Shown here one piece after another: positions 39,336 to 49,352 of a stretch of DNA of 52,644 nucleotides; position 1 is the first letter of the stretch; the number at the start of each line of letters is the position of its first letter. The translations under genes were made by a program, and so were the position numbers. The notes below the pieces were generated by a model. The model did not search any database. It was not told where the DNA came from and worked only from the letters and a program-made list of their open reading frames with translations. This DNA is from Spirochaetaceae bacterium (lineage in GTDB: Bacteria; Spirochaetota; Spirochaetia; Treponematales; Rectinemataceae): positions 1 through 52,644 of the forward strand of contig JANXYO010000022.1 in the NCBI GenBank assembly GCA_025356015.1, read 5' to 3'.

Positions 39336-40313
39336 ATGGGTACCGCGATCCCAATGGAGTTTTCCCCGCGAACCCGCGACCACAATACCGGAGGCTATCT
39401 CGCACAGCGCCGGCGAAAGCGTATAGTGCTTGTGCTAATAGCGGCCCTGGCTCTTGTCGCGGTACTGGCAATCACCCTAAGGAACGGCTTTTCGAGGCCT
39501 GGCGCAACTGCAGCTCGGGTCGTCGCGAAAAGGCTGGTACTGGCCGACTGGGCGGCGAAGGGATGGGACAAGGTGCTCTCGGCATCAAGCACCTCGCTGA
39601 CTGTCAGCCCACTCGACCCGTTCTACCTTACCTTTAAAGGCTTCGCCTCGTTCTACAAGGCAGTTGAACTACCGGATGGCGAGGACAAGACAGCCCTTCT
39701 AAGTGATACGATTGTCGCCTTAAGGAAGGCACTGCTAATCAGTGGCGGCCAGCGTGCTCCGACCGAATACGTCCTGGGGAAGGCCTATTACCTCCTCGGT
39801 CGCCCATATTTTGACGAGTCTGTGAAATACATCGAGGCATCCCTGTCACATGGCTATTCATCCTCGGACAGTCGGGAGTATCTGGCCCTCGCATACTCTG
39901 GCCTAGGGGAAGAAGAGAAGGCCGTAAAGAACTTTGAAACGGCCCTGGCTGGCGGTCGGGATGAGCTACTTCTCATGGCGGCCGCGAAGGCCAATATTGA
40001 CGCCGGTGACCCCTCTAAGGCCGAGTTGCTCCTGGCAGAGGCGATCGCTGGTGGTAAGGATGCCTTGGTTCGCGAGCGCTGCCGTTTCCTCCTGGCGGAT
40101 ATCTACAGAGCAAGGGGGGATTCCTCGAAGGTCGAGGAACAGCTTAGCCTTGTCATCAAGGCGGATCCGGAATCCGCCGAAGCGCATTATCGCCTTGGCC
40201 TCCTATTGCAGGAGCGAGGGGATCCCGTACGCGCCCGTGCCGAATGGCGCAGGGCCGTATCCATCGACCCTACACATTCAGCAGCGCGACAGAAACTGAC
40301 CGAAAAACTTTAA
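39336..40313 (+). CDS. TPR protein with one transmembrane anchor
   Basis: The product has 325 residues from ATG 39336. A transmembrane helix ([20 protein letters not shown], about residues 28-47) is followed by six or seven TPR units such as [40 protein letters not shown] and [20 protein letters not shown]. The TPR part would face the periplasm. ATG 39354 is a possible later start. The mreB ATG lies 22 bp downstream, suggesting a role in cell shape, which is inference from position. Confidence 0.78.
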   Translation: MGTAIPMEFSPRTRDHNTGGYLAQRRRKRIVLVLIAALALVAVLAITLRNGFSRPGATAARVVAKRLVLADWAAKGWDKVLSASSTSLTVSPLDPFYLTFKGFASFYKAVELPDGEDKTALLSDTIVALRKALLISGGQRAPTEYVLGKAYYLLGRPYFDESVKYIEASLSHGYSSSDSREYLALAYSGLGEEEKAVKNFETALAGGRDELLLMAAAKANIDAGDPSKAELLLAEAIAGGKDALVRERCRFLLADIYRARGDSSKVEEQLSLVIKADPESAEAHYRLGLLLQERGDPVRARAEWRRAVSIDPTHSAARQKLTEKL

Positions 40314-40335
40314 GCCCGACCCCGGAGGTTCTCCC

Positions 40336-41379
40336 ATGGCTCTTCGAGACCTTTTTGACTCCTTCTCATTGGACATCGGTATCGATCTTGGTACCTGCAA
40401 TACCCTCATCTACGTGAGGGGGAAGGGCATCGTCGTCAACGAGCCCTCGGTTGTCGCGGTCGAGCGAGGCACCAACAAAGTCGTCGCCGTCGGCACCGAT
40501 GCCAAGCGGATGCTCTGGAAGACGCCTGGCGACATCATTGCAAAGCGACCCCTGCGGGACGGCGTGATCGCCGACCCCGACATGACCGAAAAGATGATCA
40601 AGTACTTCATCCAGAAGGTCATCTCAAAGAGATGGTTCGTGAAACCGCGCATGGTCATCGGGGTTCCTTCCTGCATTACCAAAGTAGAGGAAAACGCAGT
40701 AGTCGATTCCGCGTACAAGGCGGGCGCCCGCTTTGTGAAGGTAATCCCCGAATCTCTCGCTGCAGCCATTGGCGCCGACATCCCCATCTCGGAGCCCGCT
40801 GGTCACATGATCTGCGACATCGGTGGCGGAACATCCGAGATATCGGTCATATCCCTCAAGGGAATGGTCGTCACTAATGCCATCCGGGTCGGTGGTGACG
40901 AATTCGACGAGGCGATAATCAAGCATATCAGGGCAGTGCACAATCTCATCATCGGCGAGCACACGGCCGAGCGGCTCAAGATCGAGATCGGCAATGCGAG
41001 CCCCGACAAGGTGATAGAGAAGGTCGAAATCAAGGGGACCGACGCGATCACTGGCCTGCCCCGCAGGCTTGAGATCGACTCGGTGGAGGTGCGCGAGGCC
41101 CTTCAGGAACCGATCACCCAGATCGTCGAGGAAATCAAGAAGACCCTGGGCCAGACTCCGCCAGAGCTCGCTTCCGACATCATGGAGCGAGGGATCGTCA
41201 TGGCCGGCGGCGGTTCCCTCCTCAAAGGGCTGCCGAAGCTGGTCGCCAAGGAGACTGGTGTGCCGGTGATTCTCGCAGAGCGCCCCCTCGAGTGCGTCGC
41301 TATTGGAGCGGGCAAATACTTCGAGACCATGCGGAGTCAGGACGGCTCTCGAAGCGTGTATGACAGCCTGAACGTCTAG
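40336..41379 (+). CDS. mreB: rod shape-determining actin homologue MreB
   Basis: MreB forms membrane filaments that guide elongation. The actin-fold phosphate and connect motifs are [28 protein letters not shown] and [12 protein letters not shown]. The N-terminal [13 protein letters not shown] resembles the membrane-binding helix. Length is 347 residues. GGAGG before ATG 40336 is a strong ribosome site. It heads the elongasome genes. Confidence 0.97.
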   Translation: MALRDLFDSFSLDIGIDLGTCNTLIYVRGKGIVVNEPSVVAVERGTNKVVAVGTDAKRMLWKTPGDIIAKRPLRDGVIADPDMTEKMIKYFIQKVISKRWFVKPRMVIGVPSCITKVEENAVVDSAYKAGARFVKVIPESLAAAIGADIPISEPAGHMICDIGGGTSEISVISLKGMVVTNAIRVGGDEFDEAIIKHIRAVHNLIIGEHTAERLKIEIGNASPDKVIEKVEIKGTDAITGLPRRLEIDSVEVREALQEPITQIVEEIKKTLGQTPPELASDIMERGIVMAGGGSLLKGLPKLVAKETGVPVILAERPLECVAIGAGKYFETMRSQDGSRSVYDSLNV

Positions 41380-41391
41380 AGATAGCCAATC

Positions 41392-42309
41392 ATGGCCGAC
41401 TTCCGCATCAAGGATCCGAAAAGGAATCGGAACTTCGTTCCGCCCCTCCTTCTCGTTGCGAGCCTCATCTGCCTCATGCTATCGACGCGAAGCTTGGAAG
41501 GTCTGCCGCAGTTCATCGGAGTCAGCATAGGTGGATTCTTCCAGCGAGGATTCTCGGCTGTGAGCCTGTTTGTTTCAGACACCTTTACATCCATAGCTGA
41601 GCTCAGGCGCTTGCGCGCAGACTATCTTGAAATCGCCGCAAAACTGGAGCGCTATACCCAACTTGAGCGCGGAATGGCTGAATTGAGCGCTGAGAACGCA
41701 AGACTCAAAGAACAGCTGGGATTTGCGCAAGGCATGAGCTTCTCGAGAGTCACCGCACGCATCGTTGCCAAGGACCCCGAGAACCTCTATTCCACCATTA
41801 CCATCGACAAAGGCATCGAGGCGGGAGTGCGCAAGAATATGCCGGTCATTGCCGTGCAGGATGGCATGGAAGGGCTTGTTGGAAGGGTGGTGGACGTCGG
41901 CCGCGGCTCTTGTCTCGTCATGCCCTTGTACGACTCCACCTCATTTGTGGCCGCCCGACTCGCGAAAGCGCGTCATGAAGGCCTTGTTGGCGGTAGTGGC
42001 TCCGTCGATGAGCCCCTTGTCATGCGTTTCGTAAAGAAGCGGGCCAAGGAGGATGTGCAATTCGGGGACCTGGTGGTGACCTCGGGCTACGAGTCCATCT
42101 ACCCGCCGGATATAGCAATAGGGCGCGTCCACAAAGTCCGGGCCCTTGAATACCAGACCTCGGTCGAGATTGACCTCGATCCTGTGCTTGATTTTTCTCG
42201 CCTCGAATATGTATTTGTCGTAATCCCGTCCCCGTCTGCCCCTGATGAGCAGCTCGCACCAGCTGTCACCCCGGATTCTGCGGTGACGAACAAGGGAGAG
42301 AAGCGGTGA
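41392..42309 (+). CDS. mreC: rod shape-determining protein MreC
   Basis: MreC links MreB to penicillin-binding protein 2. One transmembrane helix (FVPPLLLVASLICLMLSTRS, about 14-33) is followed by a coiled-coil (LRRLRADYLEIAAKLERYTQ) and the beta-barrel domain with ARIVAKDPENLYSTITIDKG, AGVRKNMPVI and DLVVTSGYESIYPPDIAIGR. Length is 305 residues. It starts 12 nt after mreB and overlaps mreD by 4 nt. Confidence 0.95.
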   Translation: MADFRIKDPKRNRNFVPPLLLVASLICLMLSTRSLEGLPQFIGVSIGGFFQRGFSAVSLFVSDTFTSIAELRRLRADYLEIAAKLERYTQLERGMAELSAENARLKEQLGFAQGMSFSRVTARIVAKDPENLYSTITIDKGIEAGVRKNMPVIAVQDGMEGLVGRVVDVGRGSCLVMPLYDSTSFVAARLAKARHEGLVGGSGSVDEPLVMRFVKKRAKEDVQFGDLVVTSGYESIYPPDIAIGRVHKVRALEYQTSVEIDLDPVLDFSRLEYVFVVIPSPSAPDEQLAPAVTPDSAVTNKGEKR

Positions 42310-42812
42310 TCAGAACCATCATCATCTCCACCCTCATGATGATTGCCTCCGCCTATGCCCAGTCAACATGGTTTGGCGCCATTGCGATATTTGGCGTGGT
42401 CCCGGACCTTTCCTTGGTGATCCTGCTTTGGGTGTCATTCAAGAATGGCCCAATCGAAGGACCCGTATCGGGTTTCCTCTGCGGGCTCTTTGAGGATGTT
42501 ATTTCCGTCGCCCCCCTGGGGTTCCACGCCTTCACCAAGACATTCGTCGGCACTCTCGGCTCTTTCCTGCATGGCTCCTTCTTCATTGACAGGCTAGCCT
42601 TTCCGATTGCGCTCGGCTTTCTGGCGACACTCGCGAAGGCGCTTGCAGCGTGGGTCCTCGCCCTGTTTTTCGGTGACAAGGTCCATAGCTACGCGCTTCT
42701 GGCACGGGTGCTCTGGATAGAGGCGGGCTACAACGGCCTTCTCGCCCCGATCGTCTTCCTCCTGCTTACGCCTTTCAAGCGATTCCTGATCACGGAGCGC
42801 GGAAGAGAATGA
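42306..42812 (+). CDS. mreD: rod shape-determining protein MreD
   Basis: MreD is a small membrane protein of the elongasome. The 168 residues contain about five hydrophobic helices (AQSTWFGAIAIFGVVPDLSL, LIVLLWVSF-like region, LAPIVFLLLT). The sequence VPDLSLVILLWVSFKNGPIE is typical of the family. GTG 42306 overlaps the mreC stop, and the stop overlaps mrdA as ATGA. Confidence 0.9.
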   Translation: MIRTIIISTLMMIASAYAQSTWFGAIAIFGVVPDLSLVILLWVSFKNGPIEGPVSGFLCGLFEDVISVAPLGFHAFTKTFVGTLGSFLHGSFFIDRLAFPIALGFLATLAKALAAWVLALFFGDKVHSYALLARVLWIEAGYNGLLAPIVFLLLTPFKRFLITERGRE

Positions 42813-44692
42813 GCTCGAGGATCCCTGAACGCATCGGAGGAGAGGAGGGCAGCCCGAGGGGGCGGGTCCGCGTCTTTACGGTCCTCGCGGTTTCGCTTTT
42901 TGCGATCTACTCCGGATACCTCTTCTACCTCACTGTCGTCCGCGGGAACGAGTATCGGAGCAAGGCCACGACCATTGCCCGCCAGACTACCCTCATTCCT
43001 TCCCAGCGCGGCGAGATATACGACAGCGCCTACGCTGTCCCCTTCGTCCTCAATACCGACTCCTTCGCGGTCAACCTAGTCCCCGCGGAGCTTCCCGCCG
43101 ATCGGCGTGAGGCCGTCTTTGCAAAGCTTGCGACGGTCCTCGGGATGCCCATTGGGGAAATAAAACGGCGGGTGCCCCCCGCCTACTATCATTTGTACCA
43201 GGCAATCCAGCTACTCGGGTCTGTGCCCTACTCTACGGTCACTGCCTTGGCGGAGCGGATCGACGAGTTTCCTGGCCTGTCCTGGCAATCAAAGCCCGTG
43301 CGCAACTATCTCGAGACCGGATCCCTCACCCATGTGATCGGCTATGTCGGGGACATCACCAGAGATGAGTTGAAGCTGCTTTACAACCAGGGATACAAGA
43401 CAGGGGACGTGATCGGAAAGGTCGGGATCGAAAAGCAGTACGATCGGCTTCTGCGCGGGGCGGATGGACACGAATACCGCACAGTCGACGTGAAGGGCAG
43501 GAATGTCGCCGTCGAAAGAAAGAGCATTGACCCGCCAGTCATGGGCTCGAACCTTGTGCTCACGATCGACGGGGCCATTCAGAAGATAGCAGAAAAAGCC
43601 CTGGGACCACGGATGGGTTCTGCCCTTGTTCTCCGACCTGCTACGGGCGAGGTCCTCGCCATGGTTTCGTACCCCTGGTATAATCCGAACCATTTCTCGG
43701 GCCTTTCGGCTGGTGACGAATACGCGAAGCTGCTTGCCGATCCCAATACGCCTCTGCTTAACCGGACAATCCAATCCAGTTACCCGCCCGCTTCGACATT
43801 CAAGACAATAATCACGGCCGGCGTCCTGGAAGAGAAGGCGATACCGACCGACAAGAAGATCCTCTGCCCGGGCGAGATAAGCTACGGAGACCGCGTCTTC
43901 AAATGCTGGACAAAGAAACCAGGTCATGGATGGGTCGATCTTGAGTCAGGCCTTGCCCAGTCCTGCGACATCTATTTCTGGACGATCGGCCGCGACTATC
44001 TTGGAGTCGAGCGAATCGTCTCCTATGCCAAGGAATTCGGCTTGGGTAAGGCGACCGGCATTGACCTTGCCGGAGAGCTCGAGGGTTTTGTGCCGACGCC
44101 CCAATGGAAGGAACGCAGGTACCACGAGAAATGGCTTGGCGGCGACACGATGAACCTGTCGATCGGCCAGGGCTACATGCTCGTCACACCTCTTCAGATA
44201 GCGGATATGATGGCAATGATCGTCAACGACGGTATTGTCTATCGTCCGCACCTTCTAAAGGAAGTGCGGGACCCATCGAGCGGGGCCCTCATCAAGCGCT
44301 TCGAACCCGAGGAAATCCTCCATTCGCGCATATCCAAAGAGACATTCGCGACCCTCCGCGCCGACCTTCGCGCCGTCGTCACCGAGGGAACTCCCCGCTT
44401 TGTCATCAACACCAAGGTGGTCGGGGTCGCAGGCAAGACGGGCACCGCCGAGGTGGGCCTGAAAGACCGCTGGCACTCTTGGTTTGCGGCCTTCGGACCA
44501 TGGAATGCCACGGACCCCAAAGACGCAATCGTAGTGGTGGTAATGGTCGAGGCGACAAATCAGTGGGAATGGTGGGCTCCCTATGCGACGAATATCATCT
44601 ACCAAGCCATCTTCGCTGGCCAGACATACGACGAGGCTGTCGACACTCTAGGGCTCCGGAATCTGATTCCGCGCCAGGAGCGCATTGAATGA
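42809..44692 (+). CDS. mrdA: penicillin-binding protein 2 (elongation transpeptidase)
   Basis: PBP2 cross-links peptidoglycan during elongation. The single N-terminal membrane helix (VFTVLAVSLFAIYSGYLFYL) and dimerisation region precede the transpeptidase domain. The active-site motifs are YPPASTFK (SxxK), QSCDIYFW (SxN-like, SCD) and GVAGKTGTAEV (KTG). Length is 627 residues. It overlaps rodA by 4 nt. Beta-lactams of the mecillinam type would be expected to bind it by family. Confidence 0.96.
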   Translation: MSSRIPERIGGEEGSPRGRVRVFTVLAVSLFAIYSGYLFYLTVVRGNEYRSKATTIARQTTLIPSQRGEIYDSAYAVPFVLNTDSFAVNLVPAELPADRREAVFAKLATVLGMPIGEIKRRVPPAYYHLYQAIQLLGSVPYSTVTALAERIDEFPGLSWQSKPVRNYLETGSLTHVIGYVGDITRDELKLLYNQGYKTGDVIGKVGIEKQYDRLLRGADGHEYRTVDVKGRNVAVERKSIDPPVMGSNLVLTIDGAIQKIAEKALGPRMGSALVLRPATGEVLAMVSYPWYNPNHFSGLSAGDEYAKLLADPNTPLLNRTIQSSYPPASTFKTIITAGVLEEKAIPTDKKILCPGEISYGDRVFKCWTKKPGHGWVDLESGLAQSCDIYFWTIGRDYLGVERIVSYAKEFGLGKATGIDLAGELEGFVPTPQWKERRYHEKWLGGDTMNLSIGQGYMLVTPLQIADMMAMIVNDGIVYRPHLLKEVRDPSSGALIKRFEPEEILHSRISKETFATLRADLRAVVTEGTPRFVINTKVVGVAGKTGTAEVGLKDRWHSWFAAFGPWNATDPKDAIVVVVMVEATNQWEWWAPYATNIIYQAIFAGQTYDEAVDTLGLRNLIPRQERIE

Positions 44693-46002
44693 GTTCTATA
44701 CGAACGATCTTTTCGGATATTGATGTTCCCATCCTTGGTACGACTCTTGGACTTGTCGTCATAGGGATCCTGTCGATCTACTCCTCGGGAATGACCTCGG
44801 AGGGTGTCCAGGTCTCCAACGAGTATGTCAAGCAGATCATCTGGGCGGTCTCAGGACTTTTCCTCATGGGCCTAACGATGCTTCTGGACTACAACAGGAC
44901 CAAGGACTATTCGCTTTTCGTCTATGTGTTCTTCCTGCTCGTCCTCATCTATACCTCGATCGCGGGCAAGGTCGTAAATGGCTCCCGTTCGTGGATCGGC
45001 ATCGGGGACATCGGCATCCAGCCTTCCGAATTCACGAAGCTCGCGACCATACTCTTTCTCGCCCAGTATCTTTCCAGCTCTGAGCACGTGCCTTCCCTGA
45101 GGCGTCTTGCCGCAGCCCTGGCCATTGTCTGCGTCCCCATCATAATCATCCTCCCGCAGCAGGATTTCGGGACCTCGCTGGTGTTCTTCCCGATACTGAT
45201 CTTTTCTGTCTATGCCGCCGGAATTGAACGCCGGCATATTGCGTTCATGCTAGCGGGGGCATTTCTTGCCGGGCTCCTCACAATCCTCCCACTTTGGGAG
45301 AAGTTCATACTCAAATCCCCGCCGCTGCTGCTCTTTGTCCTTTATCGACAGCCCTATTCCTATTTTTCCTTGTCCGTCGCGGGCCTGATCTTCGGTCTTG
45401 CCACCTGGGGCTGGACCTCGTTCAGGAAGCGGTATTACTACTGGATCAGCTATGTGTCCCTCCTCCTCGCTGGGGGGATAATCGTCTCGAGCCTCGCGCA
45501 GAAGATCCTCAAAGACTACCAGATAATGCGACTGATCGTGTTCCTTGATCCGAGCATTGATCCCCGGGGATCCGGCTGGAACATACTCCAATCGATCACG
45601 GCAATCGGCTCGGGCGGTTTTTGGGGGAAGGGCTTCCTTCAGGGAACACAGAGCCACTACCGCTACCTGCCGCAACAGAGCACAGACTTCATCTTTTCGA
45701 TCATCGCAGAGGAATGGGGCTTCGTTGGTGGCCTCGCTGTCTTTGGCCTGTTTACTCTCCTGTTCCGCCGTTGCATCCTGCTCATCCGAAGTTCCAGGGA
45801 CGTGTATGCAACCACCATGGTTGCCGGCGTTCTTGGCATGATCTTCTTCCATTTTTTCATTAATGCGGGAATGGCCATGGGAATCATGCCGATCACCGGT
45901 ATCCCCCTCTTCTTCCTCTCCTATGGAGGGTCATCGCTCTGGACAGTCATGATAGCGGTGGGCCTCCTTCTCGGCGTCTCGGCGCGCAGGTACGGAGCAT
46001 GA
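44689..46002 (+). CDS. rodA: peptidoglycan glycosyltransferase RodA (SEDS family)
   Basis: RodA polymerises glycan strands with PBP2. Ten or so transmembrane helices fill 437 residues, and the family signature NAGMAMGIMPITGIPLFFLS is near the C-terminus, followed by YGGSS. Conserved GSRSWIGIGDIGIQPSE and PQQDFGTSLVF loops are also seen. The ATG overlaps the mrdA stop, and the radical-SAM gene begins in its own stop. Confidence 0.96.
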   Translation: MSSIRTIFSDIDVPILGTTLGLVVIGILSIYSSGMTSEGVQVSNEYVKQIIWAVSGLFLMGLTMLLDYNRTKDYSLFVYVFFLLVLIYTSIAGKVVNGSRSWIGIGDIGIQPSEFTKLATILFLAQYLSSSEHVPSLRRLAAALAIVCVPIIIILPQQDFGTSLVFFPILIFSVYAAGIERRHIAFMLAGAFLAGLLTILPLWEKFILKSPPLLLFVLYRQPYSYFSLSVAGLIFGLATWGWTSFRKRYYYWISYVSLLLAGGIIVSSLAQKILKDYQIMRLIVFLDPSIDPRGSGWNILQSITAIGSGGFWGKGFLQGTQSHYRYLPQQSTDFIFSIIAEEWGFVGGLAVFGLFTLLFRRCILLIRSSRDVYATTMVAGVLGMIFFHFFINAGMAMGIMPITGIPLFFLSYGGSSLWTVMIAVGLLLGVSARRYGA

Positions 46003-48485
46003 TCCGTCGAGTCGTTCCGGCCTCTGACCTCGGTCCTGACCTGCTGGGCATTGAGAAACCATCGCGCTATCTGGGGGGAGAGTTAGGATCGATCCGGAAG
46101 GACGGCGACGCTTACCTCACGATGGCCCTTTGTTTCCCCGATCTTTACGAGATCGCCATGTCCAATAATGCGATTCGCATACTCTATAGCGGCCTGAACC
46201 GTCTTGACGGGGTCCGGTGCGAGCGCGTATTCGCCCCCGCGCCCGATTTCGAGGCCCTCCTCAAGCTCCGAGGCCTGCCGCTTTATACACTAGAGACTGG
46301 GATTCCCTTGGGGGCCACCGATATCCTCGGCTTTTCCCTGGGATATGAACTCGCGGCCACAAGCATTCTTTCCATCCTTGAGACCGGGCAGATTCCGCTT
46401 CGGGCCATGGAGCGCGGTCCTGGTGATCCCATTGTGATTGCGGGTGGACCGGCTGCGAGCAATCCCCACCCCTTGTCGGAATTCCTGGATGCTGCCTTTA
46501 TTGGCGAGGCCGAAGGCGCGTTTTATGGGCTCGTCCAGGATCTCTCCGGGCTCAAGAAAGCCGGCGCCAGCCGGGATACTCTGCTTGATAGGCTTGCCCT
46601 GGAGCCGGCGATCTGGATGCCCGAACGGGGGGGCCGTGGCGGGAAAAAGGCGGTCAGGGCGGTATTCTCCGACTTCTCCACAAGGCCCCAGTCCACGAGC
46701 TTCCCAGTCCCCATCCTCAAGACCGTGCAGGAGCATGGGACAGTCGAGATCATGCGGGGATGTCCAAACGGTTGCAGATTCTGCCATGCGGGTTTCTTCT
46801 ACCGCCCGCAGCGGATCAAGTCCTTCTCGGCGATCCGCGAAGAAGTGACCGCACTGGTCCGGGAGGGCGGGTACAGGGAAATCACCCTTTCCTCGCTTTC
46901 CTCGGGTGATTTCCCGGGTGTGGGTGAACTTCTGGCTTCGCTCAACTCCGAGTGGGCGGAACAGCGGGTCTCCTTCCAGCTTCCTTCGTTGAAGGTGAAT
47001 AGCTTCACGCTGCCTATTCTCAAGGCCCTCGCAGTTGTCCGGAAGTCCGGCCTGACCTTTGCTGTGGAGACGCCTGTGGAGGCCTGGCAGCGGTGCATCA
47101 ACAAGGACGTCTCCTTTGAGAAGAGCCTCGCGATACTAAAGGAAGCGAAGGCCCAAGGTTTTAGATCAGCCAAGTTCTATTTCATGATCGGACTGCCGGT
47201 GCCTTCAATGGGACAGGGCGAAGCCGCGGCGATCATTGAGTTCTTCGGTCGCCTTCACAAGAAAATCGATATCCAGATAAATGTGAATATCGGGACCTTT
47301 GTGCCAAAACCACACACTCCTTTCCAGTGGGGTGCCCAGCTGAACGAGACCGATGCCATGGCGGCGATCAACACCGTTCGTTCTGCACTTCGGCGGTACC
47401 GCAGCATCAAGGTCTCCTACCATTCGCCCTTTGTCTCCCAGCTCGAGGGGATTATCTCGCGAGGTGACGAGAGGGTAGGGCCCCTCCTCCTCGAGGCATA
47501 TCGACGTGGAGCTCGTCTCGATGCCTGGGAGGAACGCTTCGACCGCGAACTCTGGCGCGGCGTGATCGACGGGGCATCGTGGGACGTGATAGGCGAGACC
47601 AGCAGACAGCGTGAGATAAGCGAGTCCCTGCCATGGGACGACGTCTCTATCCGGGTATCCAAGAAGAGCCTGATACATGAGCTCGAGCGATCAAAGGCGG
47701 AGGTTCTTACTCCCGGATGTGCCGAAGACTGCGATCTCCCCTGTGGCTCCTGTAGTGACGAGGCAGGCGTAGTGCAGAATAGTACACAAGCGGAGATATT
47801 GACTCCTTCAAGCAACCGAAATAATGTGCCCATCCTGAGGCTCTTCTTCCGATTCTCGAAGACAGGCAACGCCAGATTTTATCAGCACTTGTCCATCATT
47901 GATGCGCTGTGGAGGGCATTCGCCATCGCTCGCGTCCCCGTCTCATACACGCAGGGATTCAACCCCATGCCAAGGCTGGAGACAGGACAGCCGCTTTCCC
48001 TCGGCATATCCTCGACATACGAGATTGGATCAGTGCAGATAACGGAGCCGATTCAGGACTTTGAGTTTGTCTCCTTGATGAACGCCCATCTGCCAGAGGG
48101 AATCAGAATCGAGCAGGCCGAAATGCATCCAATCGTCCACGGCCTAAAGCAGCGCTCCATCGGGGGCATGGCATGGGGTTCGGACTTTTCCATACTCGCA
48201 ATCGACGGTTTCTCGCTGCCAGCTTTGCGCTCAGCCCTGGTGGAGCACCTTGGAAGCTCGGGCCTGCCGGCGAAGCTTGTACAGGCTGATGCTGAGAGCG
48301 CTCCGCTTGTCCTGCGTCTGCCTGAACCCAAGACCAAGGAGGCTGGCCTTCTTCGAATCCTTGGCCTCTGCATGACCGAAGGTATCGTCCCACTACGACA
48401 ACTCGCCATTACCCGAGTCCAATACCTTGCCGACCTTGGCAATGGTCCCGTCCCGTTTCTCGAAGCCTGCCGTAGTCTCGGTTGA
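45999..48485 (+). CDS. radical SAM protein of the TIGR03960 type fused to a DUF2344 domain
   Basis: The product has 828 residues. Residues 1-190 resemble a B12-binding-like N-terminal domain (LTMALCFPDLYEIAMSNNAI). The radical SAM core follows with the CX3CX2C cluster in MRGCPNGCRFCHAGFFYRP near residue 255. From about residue 610 a DUF2344 (TIGR03936) domain is joined: PILRLFFRFSKTGNARFYQH, PVSYTQGFNPMP. In many clostridia and thermophiles these are two adjacent genes upstream of ribonuclease G. Here they are one protein. A tRNA or RNA modification role is suspected in the field but not shown. ATG 45999 overlaps rodA. Confidence 0.88.
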   Translation: MIRRVVPASDLGPDLLGIEKPSRYLGGELGSIRKDGDAYLTMALCFPDLYEIAMSNNAIRILYSGLNRLDGVRCERVFAPAPDFEALLKLRGLPLYTLETGIPLGATDILGFSLGYELAATSILSILETGQIPLRAMERGPGDPIVIAGGPAASNPHPLSEFLDAAFIGEAEGAFYGLVQDLSGLKKAGASRDTLLDRLALEPAIWMPERGGRGGKKAVRAVFSDFSTRPQSTSFPVPILKTVQEHGTVEIMRGCPNGCRFCHAGFFYRPQRIKSFSAIREEVTALVREGGYREITLSSLSSGDFPGVGELLASLNSEWAEQRVSFQLPSLKVNSFTLPILKALAVVRKSGLTFAVETPVEAWQRCINKDVSFEKSLAILKEAKAQGFRSAKFYFMIGLPVPSMGQGEAAAIIEFFGRLHKKIDIQINVNIGTFVPKPHTPFQWGAQLNETDAMAAINTVRSALRRYRSIKVSYHSPFVSQLEGIISRGDERVGPLLLEAYRRGARLDAWEERFDRELWRGVIDGASWDVIGETSRQREISESLPWDDVSIRVSKKSLIHELERSKAEVLTPGCAEDCDLPCGSCSDEAGVVQNSTQAEILTPSSNRNNVPILRLFFRFSKTGNARFYQHLSIIDALWRAFAIARVPVSYTQGFNPMPRLETGQPLSLGISSTYEIGSVQITEPIQDFEFVSLMNAHLPEGIRIEQAEMHPIVHGLKQRSIGGMAWGSDFSILAIDGFSLPALRSALVEHLGSSGLPAKLVQADAESAPLVLRLPEPKTKEAGLLRILGLCMTEGIVPLRQLAITRVQYLADLGNGPVPFLEACRSLG

Positions 48486-48507
48486 TGAAGGCCCCCACCG
48501 TCCGATT

Positions 48508-48630
48508 TTACAGCCCCACTTGGTAGACAGAATACACATTATACGAAGTACCGTCGTTGCGCCAAGGGGCTATCGGATCAGCATCGAATATCCGAATGAT
48601 GCCGGCAGGCTTGGAATCAGGCTGAAAGAC
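48508..48630 (-). pseudogene. out-of-frame C-terminal coding segment of the same lipoprotein gene
   Basis: In the -1 frame relative to the annotated end, the sequence after FDASSTS reads FQPDSKPAGIIRIFDADPIA, then PWRNDGTSYNVYSVYQVGL, and stops at TAA 48510-48508. The composition (alternating Tyr, Val, Ser) matches the beta-rich body of the lipoprotein and reads better than the in-frame tail. Inserting one T into the T3 run (minus strand, 48627-48625) joins the two reading frames. This could be a real deletion, a sequencing error in a homopolymer, or programmed -1 slippage. I cannot tell which. Confidence 0.6.
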
Positions 48631-49340
48631 GTCGATGATGCATCGAAACCAAAGCCTACGGCAAAGATGACAATATAGAGGCCATTTGGGTTGAGGCCGG
48701 CCTGAAAATACGTGTTGCCCGCATAATCAAGGTCCCCTTTCGTAAAGTCCGATGAAAAAAATGACAGGGGGGGGAATGCTCCGTTGGAACCAGGGACATC
48801 GCGGCATACGATCGGGGAAGCGTCGGAGATCCCGTTTGTCATAGTCCGAAATGTCCAATCAGCATTTGTCTTCATGCTGAGGAAGTAGCTTATAGCGGCG
48901 GTTGGGCTGGGCACTGCGAACACCGGATCCGGCGGGTCGGCCATTGTGGTCTGGTATACCAGGTGACGGAACTGGTAGGCATACCGCAGGGAATTGAATA
49001 TCGATAGGGGTAATGCGTTGGTGGCGGCCGCGAGGTTCTCGATCGCAGTACGCGCGGCATCGGCATCAGCCAGCGTGTCATAGCAGCGGTAATAGAGGCT
49101 GTAGCCCCTAAAGCTTGACGAGGAGTTGAGCGAGTTATGATCCAGCTGCAAAGGCGTGGTGACAGTGTTGCCTCCAGCCGAATACGCGATCGGCGCATCC
49201 ACGAATGGAACCGTATCGAGGCCGCAGGCCACAAGTGGCAGGAGCAGGAGACAGCAAGGGAGGACAAGAAGATGCCAGGGCTTCCGGGCACGATGAAAGC
49301 CGGACCATATCCCCCTGGGGTTGACCTCCCCTGCCGCCAT
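48570..49340 (-). CDS. predicted lipoprotein, apparently truncated by a frameshift
   Basis: As read, the gene encodes 256 residues. A positively charged N-terminus, a hydrophobic core (WHLLVLPCCLLLLP) and lipobox LVAC at about residues 36-39 mark a lipoprotein. The mature part is beta-rich with many Tyr and Phe (SFRGYSLYYRCYDTLADADA, GNTYFQAGLNPNGLYIVIFA). The frame stops at TAG 48572-48570 after an odd tail, SLPASFGYSMLIR. A more protein-like continuation lies in the -1 frame (separate entry), so one base seems lost near 48625-48627. The gene follows the cyclase gene by 12 bp and is its probable operon partner. The function is unknown. Confidence 0.7.
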   Translation of the reverse strand: MAAGEVNPRGIWSGFHRARKPWHLLVLPCCLLLLPLVACGLDTVPFVDAPIAYSAGGNTVTTPLQLDHNSLNSSSSFRGYSLYYRCYDTLADADAARTAIENLAAATNALPLSIFNSLRYAYQFRHLVYQTTMADPPDPVFAVPSPTAAISYFLSMKTNADWTFRTMTNGISDASPIVCRDVPGSNGAFPPLSFFSSDFTKGDLDYAGNTYFQAGLNPNGLYIVIFAVGFGFDASSTSFSLIPSLPASFGYSMLIR

Positions 49341-49352
49341 ACAGGAACTAGC

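Noticed and set aside
48427-48678. Plus-strand frame over the cyclase-side lipoprotein end
   Set aside because: It is antisense to the lipoprotein frames that carry the coherent beta-rich sequence.
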